From Lentzea flava (GTDB taxonomy: Bacteria; Actinomycetota; Actinomycetes; Mycobacteriales; Pseudonocardiaceae), in assembly GCF_014648475.1 (NCBI RefSeq), contig NZ_BMRE01000008.1, forward strand, positions 176,988 to 240,987: 64,000 bases of DNA, given 5' to 3'. Positions 1 through 7,800 of this stretch are shown in pieces. The notes beneath the pieces were generated by a model. The model saw only the letters and a program-made list of their open reading frames with translations, had not been told where the DNA came from and did not search any database. How positions within the stretch are numbered: position 1 is the stretch's first letter; every line of letters starts with the position of its first letter. Position numbers and translations under genes: made by a program.

Positions 1-2003
1 CAGTCCTGTGCGGACTTGGTGGTGGCGAACACGGGAGCGGGCGTCGGCAGCACCTCGACCTGCGGCCGCCGATGCCGCTCGGCGGGATGGAGGGTGTCCA
101 TCGCCGCCGCCGCGGTCGACAGGTAGAAGTCGAACAACCGGGTGATCGCCGCACGCCGGTCGGACGCCGGGTCCAGGGCACCGGCCAGGTCGCCCGCGTA
201 GGCGCGCAGGAGGTCGTGCATCCCGTAGCGGTTGTGGCGCTGCGCCTGGACGAGGTGGACGCGGGCGAGGCGGTCGAGGAGCTGTCGCGCCTGCTGCAGG
301 CCGATGCCGCCGAGTGCGGCGACCGCGTGCGCGTCGAAGTCCTGTCCGGGATGCAGACCGAGGAGGCGGAACATCGCGGCCGCGTCCTGCGCGAGGTTCT
401 GGTACGACCAGGAGAACACCGCGCGCACAGCGGTGCGCGGATCGAGGTCGGCGTCCAGGAGGTCCAGGCGCATCTGCTGGTCCGCCAGCTCCTCGACCAG
501 GACGGACAACGGGGTCGACGGCCGCGCGGCCGCGAGTTCCGCCGCGACGCGCAGCGCGAGCGGGAGCCGGGCACACTCCTCGGCCAGCGTCCGGGCGGCG
601 TCCGGCTCGGCGGTCACCCGCTGCCCGATCAGCCTGCCGAGCAGCTGCACGGCGTCCGGCAGCGGCAGCAGGTCCAGGTCCAGCCGCCGCGCCCCGTGCC
701 GGGCGACGAGGCCGGCCAGCGAGTCCCTGCTCGTCACCAGGACGAGGCAGCCGGGGGTGCCGGGCAGCAGCTGGCGGACCTGGTCCACGGTGGCCGCGTT
801 GTCCAGCAGGATGAGCATCCGCTGCCCGCTGAGCTCCGTGCGGTACCGGGCGGCGCGGTCCTCGACGTCCAGCGGGATGTCCCTGCCGCCCAGGCCGAGC
901 GCGGAGAGGAACCGGGTGAGCGCGTCCGCGGCGGTCAGCGGGCGCTCGGCGTCGTAGCCGCGGAGGTCGACGTAGAGCTGGCCGTCCGGGAACCTGTCCC
1001 GCACCCGGTGCGCCCACCGCAGGACCAGGGAGGTCTTGCCGACGCCCGCGGTGCCCGAGACGGCGGAGACGACGACGGCGGTCGACGTGCCATCGGCCTC
1101 GACCAGCATCTTGTCCAACGTGGACAGTTCGTGCTCGCGGCCGGTGAAGGCGTACACGTCGGCCGGCAGCTGCGCGGGGACCCGGCGGGCCGGCTGCGGG
1201 GGAACCTCCACCACCGGGTTCTGCTCGGGGGTCTCGGCCGTGTGCCTGATCTCGCCGCGAAGCAGTGCCTCGTGCACCGTGCGCAGTTCCGGGCCGGGAT
1301 CGATGCCGAGCTCGTCGGCCAGCCGCAGCCGCGCCGACGTGAACAGCTCGAGCGCCTCGGCGTCGCGGCCGCACAGCGCGAGTGCCCGCATCAGGACGGC
1401 TACCAGCGGCTCCGCCAGCGGATGCTCCGTCACGACCTCGCGCACCGGCCCGATGACCTCGCCCGCGCGGCCGAGGTGCGTCAGCGCGTCGGCCCACAGC
1501 GTGACCGCGTCGAGGTGTTCCTTCACGAGCGTGTCGCTGATCCGCACCGCCCAGCTGCCCGACGTTCCGGCGAGAGGCCGGCCTCGCCACAGGTCGAGTG
1601 CGGATCGCAGCGACGTCACCCGTTCGGCGTCGGTGGCGCAGGGAGCGCGGGCGAGCCTGCGGAAGCGGTGCAGATCCACCCAGTCGCGGTCGACCTCGAG
1701 CACGTACCCGCCCGTCCGCCGCTCCAGGCGCACGTCGGCGCCCGCGGCGGTCGCTCCCGCGGCGAGGATCTGACGGATCCGGGTCAGGTGGGCGTGCAGC
1801 GACGCGCGTGCGCCACCTGGCTGGTCCTGGCCCCACAACCGGTCACCGAGGGTCTGCAGGGAGACCGGCCGGCAGGCTTCGATCGCGAGGCAGGCGAGCA
1901 CCGTTCGTTGTTGCGGGGGACCGATTTCCAGCCGCTGACCGCCGACGCTCACCTCGACGTCGCCGAGCAGGCGGAACGCCATCGGTGCATCCGGCATGGT
2001 CAT
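1..2003 (-). CDS. SARP-family regulator with NB-ARC domain (3' end outside window)
   Basis: AfsR/DnrI-type activator, probably controlling a nearby secondary-metabolite or stress locus. The minus-strand reading frame gives an N-terminal winged-helix DNA-binding domain (about residues 8-85), a bacterial transcriptional activator (BTAD) domain (about 95-240) and an NB-ARC ATPase. The ATPase has a P-loop near 316-325 (GTAGVGKTS), the DGQLYVDLRG motif and the LVTSR sensor motif. A winged-helix stretch (MHDLLRAYAG) and the start of the C-terminal part follow before the frame runs off the window edge. Start chosen at the first ATG (2003); ATGs at 1997 and 1982 are alternatives. It is divergent from the patatin gene, with a 220-bp intergenic region. 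Family is certain; target genes are unknown. Confidence 0.9.
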   Translation of the reverse strand, partial: MTMPDAPMAFRLLGDVEVSVGGQRLEIGPPQQRTVLACLAIEACRPVSLQTLGDRLWGQDQPGGARASLHAHLTRIRQILAAGATAAGADVRLERRTGGYVLEVDRDWVDLHRFRRLARAPCATDAERVTSLRSALDLWRGRPLAGTSGSWAVRISDTLVKEHLDAVTLWADALTHLGRAGEVIGPVREVVTEHPLAEPLVAVLMRALALCGRDAEALELFTSARLRLADELGIDPGPELRTVHEALLRGEIRHTAETPEQNPVVEVPPQPARRVPAQLPADVYAFTGREHELSTLDKMLVEADGTSTAVVVSAVSGTAGVGKTSLVLRWAHRVRDRFPDGQLYVDLRGYDAERPLTAADALTRFLSALGLGGRDIPLDVEDRAARYRTELSGQRMLILLDNAATVDQVRQLLPGTPGCLVLVTSRDSLAGLVARHGARRLDLDLLPLPDAVQLLGRLIGQRVTAEPDAARTLAEECARLPLALRVAAELAAARPSTPLSVLVEELADQQMRLDLLDADLDPRTAVRAVFSWSYQNLAQDAAAMFRLLGLHPGQDFDAHAVAALGGIGLQQARQLLDRLARVHLVQAQRHNRYGMHDLLRAYAGDLAGALDPASDRRAAITRLFDFYLSTAAAAMDTLHPAERHRRPQVEVLPTPAPVFATTKSAQD

Positions 2004-2030
2004 CGCACTACCTCGCCCCGCCCAACAGGT

Positions 2031-2085
2031 GCCAACCAAGATATCGCGGCGCCGAGGGCAGTCATTTCGACGCCAATCAAGATTT
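2031..2085. repeat. 14-bp direct repeat upstream of the SARP gene
   Basis: GCCAACCAAGATAT (2031-2044) and GCCAATCAAGATTT (2072-2085) match at 12 of 14 positions with starts 41 bp apart, in the divergent SARP/patatin intergenic region. SARPs bind direct repeats, so this may be an autoregulatory site; that is inference. Confidence 0.4.
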
Positions 2086-2224
2086 TCCGCGTGGAACCCG
2101 TTCGGCCTATCGCTGCCGCAGCCAGGTCACGGACGGTTACCGCGCTGGTGCCGGCGTATCAAAGGTCGCTTCGCACACCTCTCTGCCGGTGAACGCATTT
2201 CGCATTCGGGGAGGGGCGGTCGCG

Positions 2225-3193
2225 TTGAGTGAGAAGTCGGTGGACCTCGTGCTGGAAGGCGGGGGAGTGAAGGGCATCGCGCTGCTGGGCGCGGTGCTGG
2301 TGCTGGCCGATGCGGGATATCGGTTCCAGCGAATCGCCGGGACGAGCGCCGGCGCGATTGTGGCGGCTTTGGTTGCCGCGTACCAGAAAGAGGGGAAGAA
2401 CCTGGCGGAGCTCGCCGACGTCATGCGCGAGGTCGACTACCGCCGGTTCGCGGACGAGCCCTGGCCGCAGCGGGCGACCGGCGTGGTGGGCGACGCACTG
2501 TCCGCCTTCGTGCACGGCGGATCACACGGCGGTGACTACCTCGTGGAGTGGTTGACGCCGTTGCTCGCGGACGCCGGCGTGCACAGGTTCGCCGATCTCC
2601 GCTGCCCCGACGAGGGCGGTTCGCTGCAGGACCACCAGAAGTACTCGCTCGTGGTGCACGCGAGCGACCTCTCACGCCGTGCACTCGTGCGCCTGCCTTG
2701 GGATTACGCGTTGTACGACCTGAACGCGGACGACCAGAGCGTCGTGGACGCGGTGCGCGCGTCGATGGCGATCCCGTTCTACTTCCGGCCGGTCCACGTC
2801 GCGACCCGGCGAGGAACCTGCACGTGGGTCGACGGGGGCCTGCTCGCCAACTTCCCGATCACCGTGTTCGACCGCACCGACGGCGAGGCCGCCAGGTGGC
2901 CCACCTGGGGCGTCAAGCTCTCCGGCCGCCCGGTGCCCGGTCAGGACCTCCCCGTCCGCACGGTGCCGGGCATCGCCGTCAACTGCCTGCGGACGCTGAC
3001 CGGTGACTGGAACCGGCACCGGCTCGACAGCGAGGGCGTCGGCCGCCGGACGATGTTCGTGGACACGATGAGCATCTCGGCCACCGACTTCGGCATCTCC
3101 CGCGCCGAGCAGGAGAAGCTGTTCGACAACGGGCGGCGGGCAGCCCAGGAGTTCCTGGACGTCCAGTCCTCCGTCCGCCGGCTCGCGGGGTGA
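2225..3193 (+). CDS. Patatin-like phospholipase
   Basis: Predicted cytosolic lipid acyl hydrolase, 322 aa. It has the patatin glycine-rich oxyanion motif (GGGVKG, residues 12-17), the nucleophile elbow GTSAG with Ser41, and a later DGG carrying the catalytic Asp of the Ser-Asp dyad (in WVDGGLL, about residue 205). Start chosen as TTG at 2225 because the frame has no homology-like sequence upstream and a strong ribosome-binding site (GGGGAGGGG, 2209-2216) lies about 9 nt before it. The stop overlaps the GTG of the next gene (GTGA), so the two are probably translationally coupled. Substrate cannot be told from sequence. Confidence 0.88.
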   Translation: MSEKSVDLVLEGGGVKGIALLGAVLVLADAGYRFQRIAGTSAGAIVAALVAAYQKEGKNLAELADVMREVDYRRFADEPWPQRATGVVGDALSAFVHGGSHGGDYLVEWLTPLLADAGVHRFADLRCPDEGGSLQDHQKYSLVVHASDLSRRALVRLPWDYALYDLNADDQSVVDAVRASMAIPFYFRPVHVATRRGTCTWVDGGLLANFPITVFDRTDGEAARWPTWGVKLSGRPVPGQDLPVRTVPGIAVNCLRTLTGDWNRHRLDSEGVGRRTMFVDTMSISATDFGISRAEQEKLFDNGRRAAQEFLDVQSSVRRLAG

Positions 3194-3666
3194 TCGACAT
3201 GAACGGATCTGCTGTCGCCGGGGACGTCTTCTCCTCCAGGGACGAACAAGGCGGTTTCCGGACACACGCGGCGCTTCTGCTGGTCGTGGTCAACCTGGCG
3301 CTGCTCGTGGCGGGTGTGGCGTCGTCGTTCTGGTTCTTCGGCGCGAACATCGGGGTCGCCGGACTCGCGGTCGCGTTGCCCGCCACCAGCCTGTGCACGT
3401 TCATCGTCCTCTTCACCGACCACCGGGACATCAGAACCGCGGTGATGGGCGCGTTCACCGTGCTGTACCTCGGTTTCGTCTCGGCCACCTTCAACACCGA
3501 GTTCGTCACGATGATGAACGACCAGAACGGCTTCGGCCGGCACGTCTACGACAGCTTCAACACGTTCATGCTGGTGATGCTCGGGTTCTACTTCGGTGGC
3601 AAGGCCGTCGAACGGGTCATGACCAAGCGGTCCGGCGGCAGTCCCAAGGATCACAGTGCCGACTGA
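3190..3666 (+). CDS. Four-helix membrane protein of unknown function
   Basis: 158 aa, starting at a GTG that overlaps the patatin stop codon by 4 nt. About four hydrophobic segments are visible: a first around residues 28-50, a second around 52-75, a third around 82-100 and a last around 125-145, with a short charged C-terminal tail (KRSGGSPKDHS). I do not recognise a family. The coupling to a patatin lipase suggests the two act together at the membrane. Its 3' end overlaps the convergent SRPBCC gene by 16 bp. Confidence 0.75.
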   Translation: MIDMNGSAVAGDVFSSRDEQGGFRTHAALLLVVVNLALLVAGVASSFWFFGANIGVAGLAVALPATSLCTFIVLFTDHRDIRTAVMGAFTVLYLGFVSATFNTEFVTMMNDQNGFGRHVYDSFNTFMLVMLGFYFGGKAVERVMTKRSGGSPKDHSAD

Positions 3667-4115
3667 CCCGTCCGGATGACGCGAACGCGGTCGCGCAGGG
3701 CGTGTGCGACGGAATCGAATCCCTTCTTCACGTACTCGCCCTGGGCGGTGAACACGGCCTCGGCGTACTTGCCGGTGAACGTCTCGAACGTGCGGTAGCT
3801 GCACCGCTGCGGGCCGAGCGGCGTGATCACCTGGTCCCGCGTGCCGAGCAGCCCCGGGAACGTGTCACCGGTGTCGTAGCGCAGGAGCCGAGGCGCGTCG
3901 ACGACGCGGATGTACTCGCGGCTGACCCACGTGCCCTCGCTGCCGTCCGGCTTGGGCAGCGTGAGGTCGATCGGCGAGTCGACGGCCAGCTTCGTGTCGA
4001 CGGCCAGGGTGTACGGATTCCACTGTGGATAGTTGGCGTAGTCGATCAGCACACTCCAGACGACCTCCGCGGGCGCGTCGATCTCCACGGTCACGGACTC
4101 GATGAAAAAGCTCAT
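3651..4115 (-). CDS. SRPBCC (START-like) domain protein
   Basis: 154 aa with the SRPBCC/polyketide-cyclase helix-grip pattern: an N-terminal strand followed by IDAPAEVVWSVLIDYANYPQWNP, then alternating strands and a long C-terminal helix (YVKKGFDSVAHALRDRV). The fold binds hydrophobic ligands. Start at ATG 4115, which overlaps the TGA of the upstream SDR by 4 nt (ATGA). It is the last gene of the four-gene operon DUF1214-sulfotransferase-SDR-SRPBCC, so the ligand is probably the lipid or sterol-like substrate or product of that pathway (inference). A perfect TCCACTGTGGA palindrome lies inside it. Confidence 0.85.
   Translation of the reverse strand: MSFFIESVTVEIDAPAEVVWSVLIDYANYPQWNPYTLAVDTKLAVDSPIDLTLPKPDGSEGTWVSREYIRVVDAPRLLRYDTGDTFPGLLGTRDQVITPLGPQRCSYRTFETFTGKYAEAVFTAQGEYVKKGFDSVAHALRDRVRVIRTGQSAL
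4019..4029. repeat. TCCACWGTGGA palindrome, copy 1
   Basis: TCCACTGTGGA inside the SRPBCC gene, encoding part of Tyr-Pro-Gln-Trp on the minus strand. It is one of five exact copies in the window. Confidence 0.7.
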
Positions 4116-4891
4116 GCCGGCATGTACTCCCCACCGTTGACGTCCAGCACCGCGCCCGTGACCTCGGAAGCCAAGCGGGACAACAGGAACAGCACCGCAC
4201 CGGCGCACGCTTCGTCCGTCGGGATGCGGCCGAGCGGGTTGCGTGCCGCGATCTCGTCGTAGACGTCCTGCTCGCTCACCCCGCGCGAGTCCGCCGTGAA
4301 CTTGAGGTAGAACCGCACACCCGGTCCGTCCAGCCAGCCCATGATCGCCTGGTTCACGCGGATGCCGTGCTCACCGAGCTCCAGCGCGAGGAACTGGGTC
4401 GCCGTGGCCATCGCGGCCTTCGCCACCGCGTACCCGGCCTCGCCGCGCATCGGCTTGCGGGTCGCCATGGTGCCGATGTTGACGATCGAGCCACGCCCTG
4501 CGGCCTTCATGTGCGGCACGACCTCGCGGGTCACGTTCAAGGCGCCGAACAGGATGATGTCCATCGACCGGCGGATCGCCTTCTCGGGCGTCTCCAGCAG
4601 GTCGAAGAAGCCGGGGTGGCCGAACGCCGAGTTGACCAGGCCGGTGATCTTTCCGAACCTGTCGGCCGCGGTCGACACCAGGTTCGCGACCTCCTCGGGC
4701 CTGCGCACGTCGCACTGCACACCGACGGCCTCGCCACCGGCCGCCGCGATGTCCTTCTCCACCTGCTTCATCACGTCGGCGGAGCGGGCGGCCATCACGA
4801 CCTTCGCGCCCTCGGCGGCGGCGCGGACGGCGAGCTTCGAGCCCAGGCCAGGACCGACGCCGGTGATCACCACGACCTCGTCTTGCAGCAT
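4112..4891 (-). CDS. Short-chain dehydrogenase/reductase
   Basis: 259-aa classical SDR. It has the Rossmann cofactor motif TGVGPGLG near the N terminus, an NSA variant of the NNAG motif, the catalytic YAVAK, and a C-terminal ITGAVLDVNGG-like ending (VTGAVLDVNGGEYMPA). The residue 13 before the catalytic Tyr is Thr (NIGTMATRK) where most family members have Ser. ATG 4891 shares one base with the sulfotransferase stop (TGATG), and the stop overlaps the SRPBCC start, so it lies mid-operon. Likely role: NAD(P)-dependent oxidation or reduction of an alcohol or ketone on the lipid or steroid substrate of the operon; the substrate is inferred from context only. Confidence 0.9.
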   Translation of the reverse strand: MLQDEVVVITGVGPGLGSKLAVRAAAEGAKVVMAARSADVMKQVEKDIAAAGGEAVGVQCDVRRPEEVANLVSTAADRFGKITGLVNSAFGHPGFFDLLETPEKAIRRSMDIILFGALNVTREVVPHMKAAGRGSIVNIGTMATRKPMRGEAGYAVAKAAMATATQFLALELGEHGIRVNQAIMGWLDGPGVRFYLKFTADSRGVSEQDVYDEIAARNPLGRIPTDEACAGAVLFLLSRLASEVTGAVLDVNGGEYMPA

Positions 4892-6039
4892 CACAGGTAG
4901 ACCTCCGAGTAGAAGGCGAAGTCGCGGCGCAGCTGGTCCTCGGACAGCCCGAAGTCCGCCGGCGTGTAGGAATGCGAGCCGTGCCGTTCGGTGCGGTTCT
5001 GCGCCAGGTAGGCCTCGAACGCGGCGTCGTCGGCGGGACCGGCGGGCAGGCCCAGCGCGTCGAGCACCTGACGGGCGACCTCCACGGGTTTGCTGACCGT
5101 GTCGGCGAACCGCACGTCGACGAACCGGCCGGGGTGCGCCTCGCGGGCGGAAGCGAAGTCCTGCAGCGTCTTGGCGAACCGGCGCGACCAGTACCGTCCG
5201 ATGCGGACCGGATCGACGCTTTCGCTGTACTGCGACGACATCGCGCGGACCATCGAGGCGTACGACGGCACGGCGTTGACCGGCGAGCGGTGCGTCATCA
5301 CGATCTTGCAGCTCGGGAAGGTGTCGAACACCGTGCCGACCGCGGTGAGGTGGTGCGGTGACTTGAGCACCCATGGCCGGTCGCGGCCGGGGTTCTGCCA
5401 CTGCAGCACCTGCAGCCACTCGCGCAGCTCGGCGTAGGCCTTCGACTGGTCGGCGGAGCGCAGCCAGTCGCCGTACGACGGCACCCAGTAGAACGAGTCG
5501 TAGCTCATCGACACGAACGTCCGGTCGAGCAGGAGCACGTCCTCCTCCGGCCCGTCCCACACGACCGTGTGCAGGTCGCCGAAGTCGGGGGAGAGCTGCG
5601 CGAACATCTCCATGCGTTCCTGGGCGCGGCGTTTGCGCACCGCCGCGTCCGGTCCCTCGCCGGGGAACGGGATCGGGTACGCGACCTCCCACGACAGCGT
5701 CGAGGTGACCTGCGGTGACGCGGACAGCAGCCGGTGCAGCAGCGTCGAGCCGGTGCGGGGCAGACCGCAGATCTCGGCCGCCACGCGCACTTCCTGCTCC
5801 AGCACCGCCGGGTGCTGCCGTTGCAGCGCGCGGAGCCGCAGCCGGTCCGCGAGCAACGCGGTCAGCCGGTGCCTGGTCAGCTCGAAGCCCAGCGGTGACA
5901 GCGCGGCCTCCGTGTTGAGGCTCGTCACGAGCACGTCCAGCGGTTCGCGGAACCAGTCGTCGCCGAAGTCGGAGAGCCCCGTCTTCGCACAGGCCTTCGC
6001 CATGAGTTCCGGGACGTTCAGCGCGGTCGTCACCGTCAT
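4891..6039 (-). CDS. PAPS-dependent sulfotransferase family protein
   Basis: 382 aa. It has the 5'-phosphosulfate loop GLPRTGSTLLHRLLS (about residues 93-107) and the 3'-phosphate-binding stretch THRSPVNAVPSYASM, both hallmarks of the sulfotransferase_3 family. Start at ATG 6039 with a clear GGAGGAGC site just upstream, overlapping the stop of the DUF1214 gene by 4 nt (ATGA). The same block also carries cysDNC, which makes the PAPS donor, so donor supply and transfer are encoded together. From memory, mycobacteria have a sulfotransferase-like gene beside an SDR and a DUF1214-type gene in the KstR cholesterol regulon (Rv3529c-Rv3531c). The acceptor is unknown. Confidence 0.9.
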   Translation of the reverse strand: MTVTTALNVPELMAKACAKTGLSDFGDDWFREPLDVLVTSLNTEAALSPLGFELTRHRLTALLADRLRLRALQRQHPAVLEQEVRVAAEICGLPRTGSTLLHRLLSASPQVTSTLSWEVAYPIPFPGEGPDAAVRKRRAQERMEMFAQLSPDFGDLHTVVWDGPEEDVLLLDRTFVSMSYDSFYWVPSYGDWLRSADQSKAYAELREWLQVLQWQNPGRDRPWVLKSPHHLTAVGTVFDTFPSCKIVMTHRSPVNAVPSYASMVRAMSSQYSESVDPVRIGRYWSRRFAKTLQDFASAREAHPGRFVDVRFADTVSKPVEVARQVLDALGLPAGPADDAAFEAYLAQNRTERHGSHSYTPADFGLSEDQLRRDFAFYSEVYL

Positions 6040-7088
6040 CGAAGCTCCTCCAGGGAAACCACGCGGCACTTGGGGATCGGGTGCTCGGCCGCGCCGAGCC
6101 AGCGCAGCAACGCGGTGCCGGAGCTGTGCCCGCACGTGTCGATCCAGTTCGCGGCACCCGGATCCCGTTCCGCCACCACGATCGTGAGCCGGCCGTCGGC
6201 GTCCAGGACGGCGGTGTGCTTGTTCACGGTGATCCTGCGGTGATGGTCGAGCGACTCCATCCACCAGTTGTCGAGCTGGAAGTTCCAGTACGGGCAGTCC
6301 GGCACGTCGGTCTCGATCACCCACGCCTCGCCTGGTCGCAACGTCCAGTACCCGTGCAGGTAGAAGATCTCCGGATCGCCGCCCGCGCGCTGGAACATCT
6401 CCTGGCCGAAGTCGGGGAGCTCGTTGGGGCGCGCCATGAACGTCCGCGTCCAGTGCGCGAACGTCGCCGCGGTGCCGTGCACCGACATCGCCGCCCGTTG
6501 CAGTGCCTTCGCCAGGAACTCCGGGGTGAGTCCGGCGGGTTCGGCGGGCCCGCCGATCTGCTCGATGTGCCAGTCGCCCGGCACTTCCGTCGTGCGGTCG
6601 AGATACGTCTGGCGCACCACGAGACCCGTGGAATCCGGGGCGAGCGGGAGCCAGTTCGTGCCTTGGCGTTCCGCGCTCGCGATGATCTCCACCGTGCCGT
6701 CCGGCGCGATCACCAGATCGGAGTCGGACAGCTCACCGGTCGACGCCATCGTGCCGTCCTTGGCGTACCGGTTGGCCTTGGAGCCGATGCTGAAGTACGC
6801 GATGCTGCCGCGCGTCCCGGTGATCCGGTAGGTCCTGTCGCCCCGGATGTTCGCCGACAGGTAGACGTTGTCCGGGTTGTCCGCGCCGATCTTCACCAGG
6901 TCGAGCTGGTGGAAGCGCGGGAAGTCGGGATCGGCGTTGTCCAGGCAGGAGTACAGCATCTCGCGGGTCAGCCGGGCGAGGTAGCGGTACCCCTCCGCGC
7001 GGTCGAGCGGGGTGCCGGGTCCCGACTCGATCACCTCACCGGCCTTCTCCAGCGCCCGGCAGAACTGCGACCACGCCTGATCCGGCAC
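6036..7088 (-). CDS. DUF1214 domain protein, first gene of the sulfotransferase operon
   Basis: 350 aa. The C-terminal half carries the DUF1214 signature (GYWTLRPGEAWVIE, then PYWNFQLDNWWMES and NKHTAVLDADGRLTIVV). Starts at GTG 7088 behind a GGGAGG ribosome-binding site. No signal peptide or membrane segment is seen. The biochemical role of the family is not established. Here it leads an operon with a sulfotransferase, an SDR and an SRPBCC protein, all joined by 1-4-nt overlaps. A 14-bp palindrome of KstR type lies 17-30 nt upstream of its start codon and probably controls the whole operon. Confidence 0.85.
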   Translation of the reverse strand: MPDQAWSQFCRALEKAGEVIESGPGTPLDRAEGYRYLARLTREMLYSCLDNADPDFPRFHQLDLVKIGADNPDNVYLSANIRGDRTYRITGTRGSIAYFSIGSKANRYAKDGTMASTGELSDSDLVIAPDGTVEIIASAERQGTNWLPLAPDSTGLVVRQTYLDRTTEVPGDWHIEQIGGPAEPAGLTPEFLAKALQRAAMSVHGTAATFAHWTRTFMARPNELPDFGQEMFQRAGGDPEIFYLHGYWTLRPGEAWVIETDVPDCPYWNFQLDNWWMESLDHHRRITVNKHTAVLDADGRLTIVVAERDPGAANWIDTCGHSSGTALLRWLGAAEHPIPKCRVVSLEELR

Positions 7089-7104
7089 GGAACCCTCCCG
7101 AATT

Positions 7105-7118
7105 TAGAACGTGTTCTA
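7105..7118. promoter_or_regulatory. KstR-type operator upstream of the DUF1214/sulfotransferase operon
   Basis: TAGAACGTGTTCTA is a perfect inverted repeat (TAGAAC, 2-nt spacer, GTTCTA) and fits the KstR consensus TnnAACnnGTTnnA known from cholesterol-catabolic regulons of mycobacteria and rhodococci. It sits directly upstream of the GTG and ribosome-binding site, where a repressor would block transcription. Confidence 0.65.
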
Positions 7119-7137
7119 GCTGAACATACCCGATTCT

Positions 7138-7150
7138 GGACAACGTTCAA
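7138..7150. promoter_or_regulatory. Single copy of the TetR half-site found at the cysD/tetR promoter
   Basis: GGACAACGTTCAA matches 12 of 13 bases of the arm GAACAACGTTCAA at 9838-9850. It overlaps the cysC stop codon and lies 20 bp upstream of the KstR-like box. It could let the local TetR protein act on the downstream operon. Confidence 0.45.
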
Positions 7151-7800
7151 CAGACCCCGAGCGTGCGCAGCCCTGCCACCACGGCCTCGGCTGCCTGCTC
7201 GGGGCTCAGCGCCGTCGTGTCGAGCCTGATCTCGGGGTTCTCCGGTGGTTCGTAGGGGGAGTCGATGCCGGTGAAGTTCGGCAGCTCGCCCCGCCGGGCC
7301 CGTGCGTAGAGGCCTTTGGGGTCGCGCTGCTCTGCCACCTCCAGCGGTGTGTCCACGAAGACCTCGCAGAACTCGTTCTCGGCGACCAGCTCTCTGGCGA
7401 GCGCCCGCTCGGCCCGGAACGGCGAGATGAACGAGACCAGCACGATCAGCCCAGCGTCGACCATCAGCGCGGCCACCTCGGCGATGCGCCGGATGTTCTC
7501 GACGCGGTCGGCGTCGCTGAACCCGAGGTCGGAGTTCAGCCCGTGCCGCACGTTGTCGCCGTCCAGCAGGAACGTGTGCCTGCCGTCGGCGTGCAGGGCC
7601 TTCTCGACCAGGTCGGCGATCGTGGACTTGCCCGCGCCGGACAACCCGGTCAGCCACACCACGCACGGCCGGTGCCCGTTGCGCGCGATCCGCGCCTGCT
7701 TGTCCACGGTCAGCGTCTGCCAGCGCAGGTTCGCCGACCGCAGCGCGCAGTCGATCATCCCCGCGCCGACCGTGGCGTTCGTCAGCCGGTCGAGCACCAC
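7147..7800 (-). CDS. cysC: Adenylylsulfate (APS) kinase, probably the detached 3' part of cysNC
   Basis: APS kinase phosphorylates APS to PAPS. P-loop GLSGAGKST at residues 52-60, followed by [16 protein letters not shown], the RxENIRR helix and the [18 protein letters not shown] lid region, all typical of CysC. The first about 25 residues ([14 protein letters not shown]) are not CysC but the conserved C-terminal strand of CysN. Thus the GTG at 7800 lies inside what looks like a fused cysNC gene whose frame is broken by one missing base near 7818. The kinase domain itself is intact and could be made by reinitiation, since the cysN stop (7782-7784) lies just past this GTG. Confidence 0.85.
   Translation of the reverse strand: MVLDRLTNATVGAGMIDCALRSANLRWQTLTVDKQARIARNGHRPCVVWLTGLSGAGKSTIADLVEKALHADGRHTFLLDGDNVRHGLNSDLGFSDADRVENIRRIAEVAALMVDAGLIVLVSFISPFRAERALARELVAENEFCEVFVDTPLEVAEQRDPKGLYARARRGELPNFTGIDSPYEPPENPEIRLDTTALSPEQAAEAVVAGLRTLGVC

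Noticed and set aside
72..2192. Long plus-strand open frame of about 700 codons at the window start
   Set aside because: It is the antisense shadow of the SARP gene; its translation is Arg/Gln/His-rich without domains, while the minus strand gives complete SARP and NB-ARC motifs.
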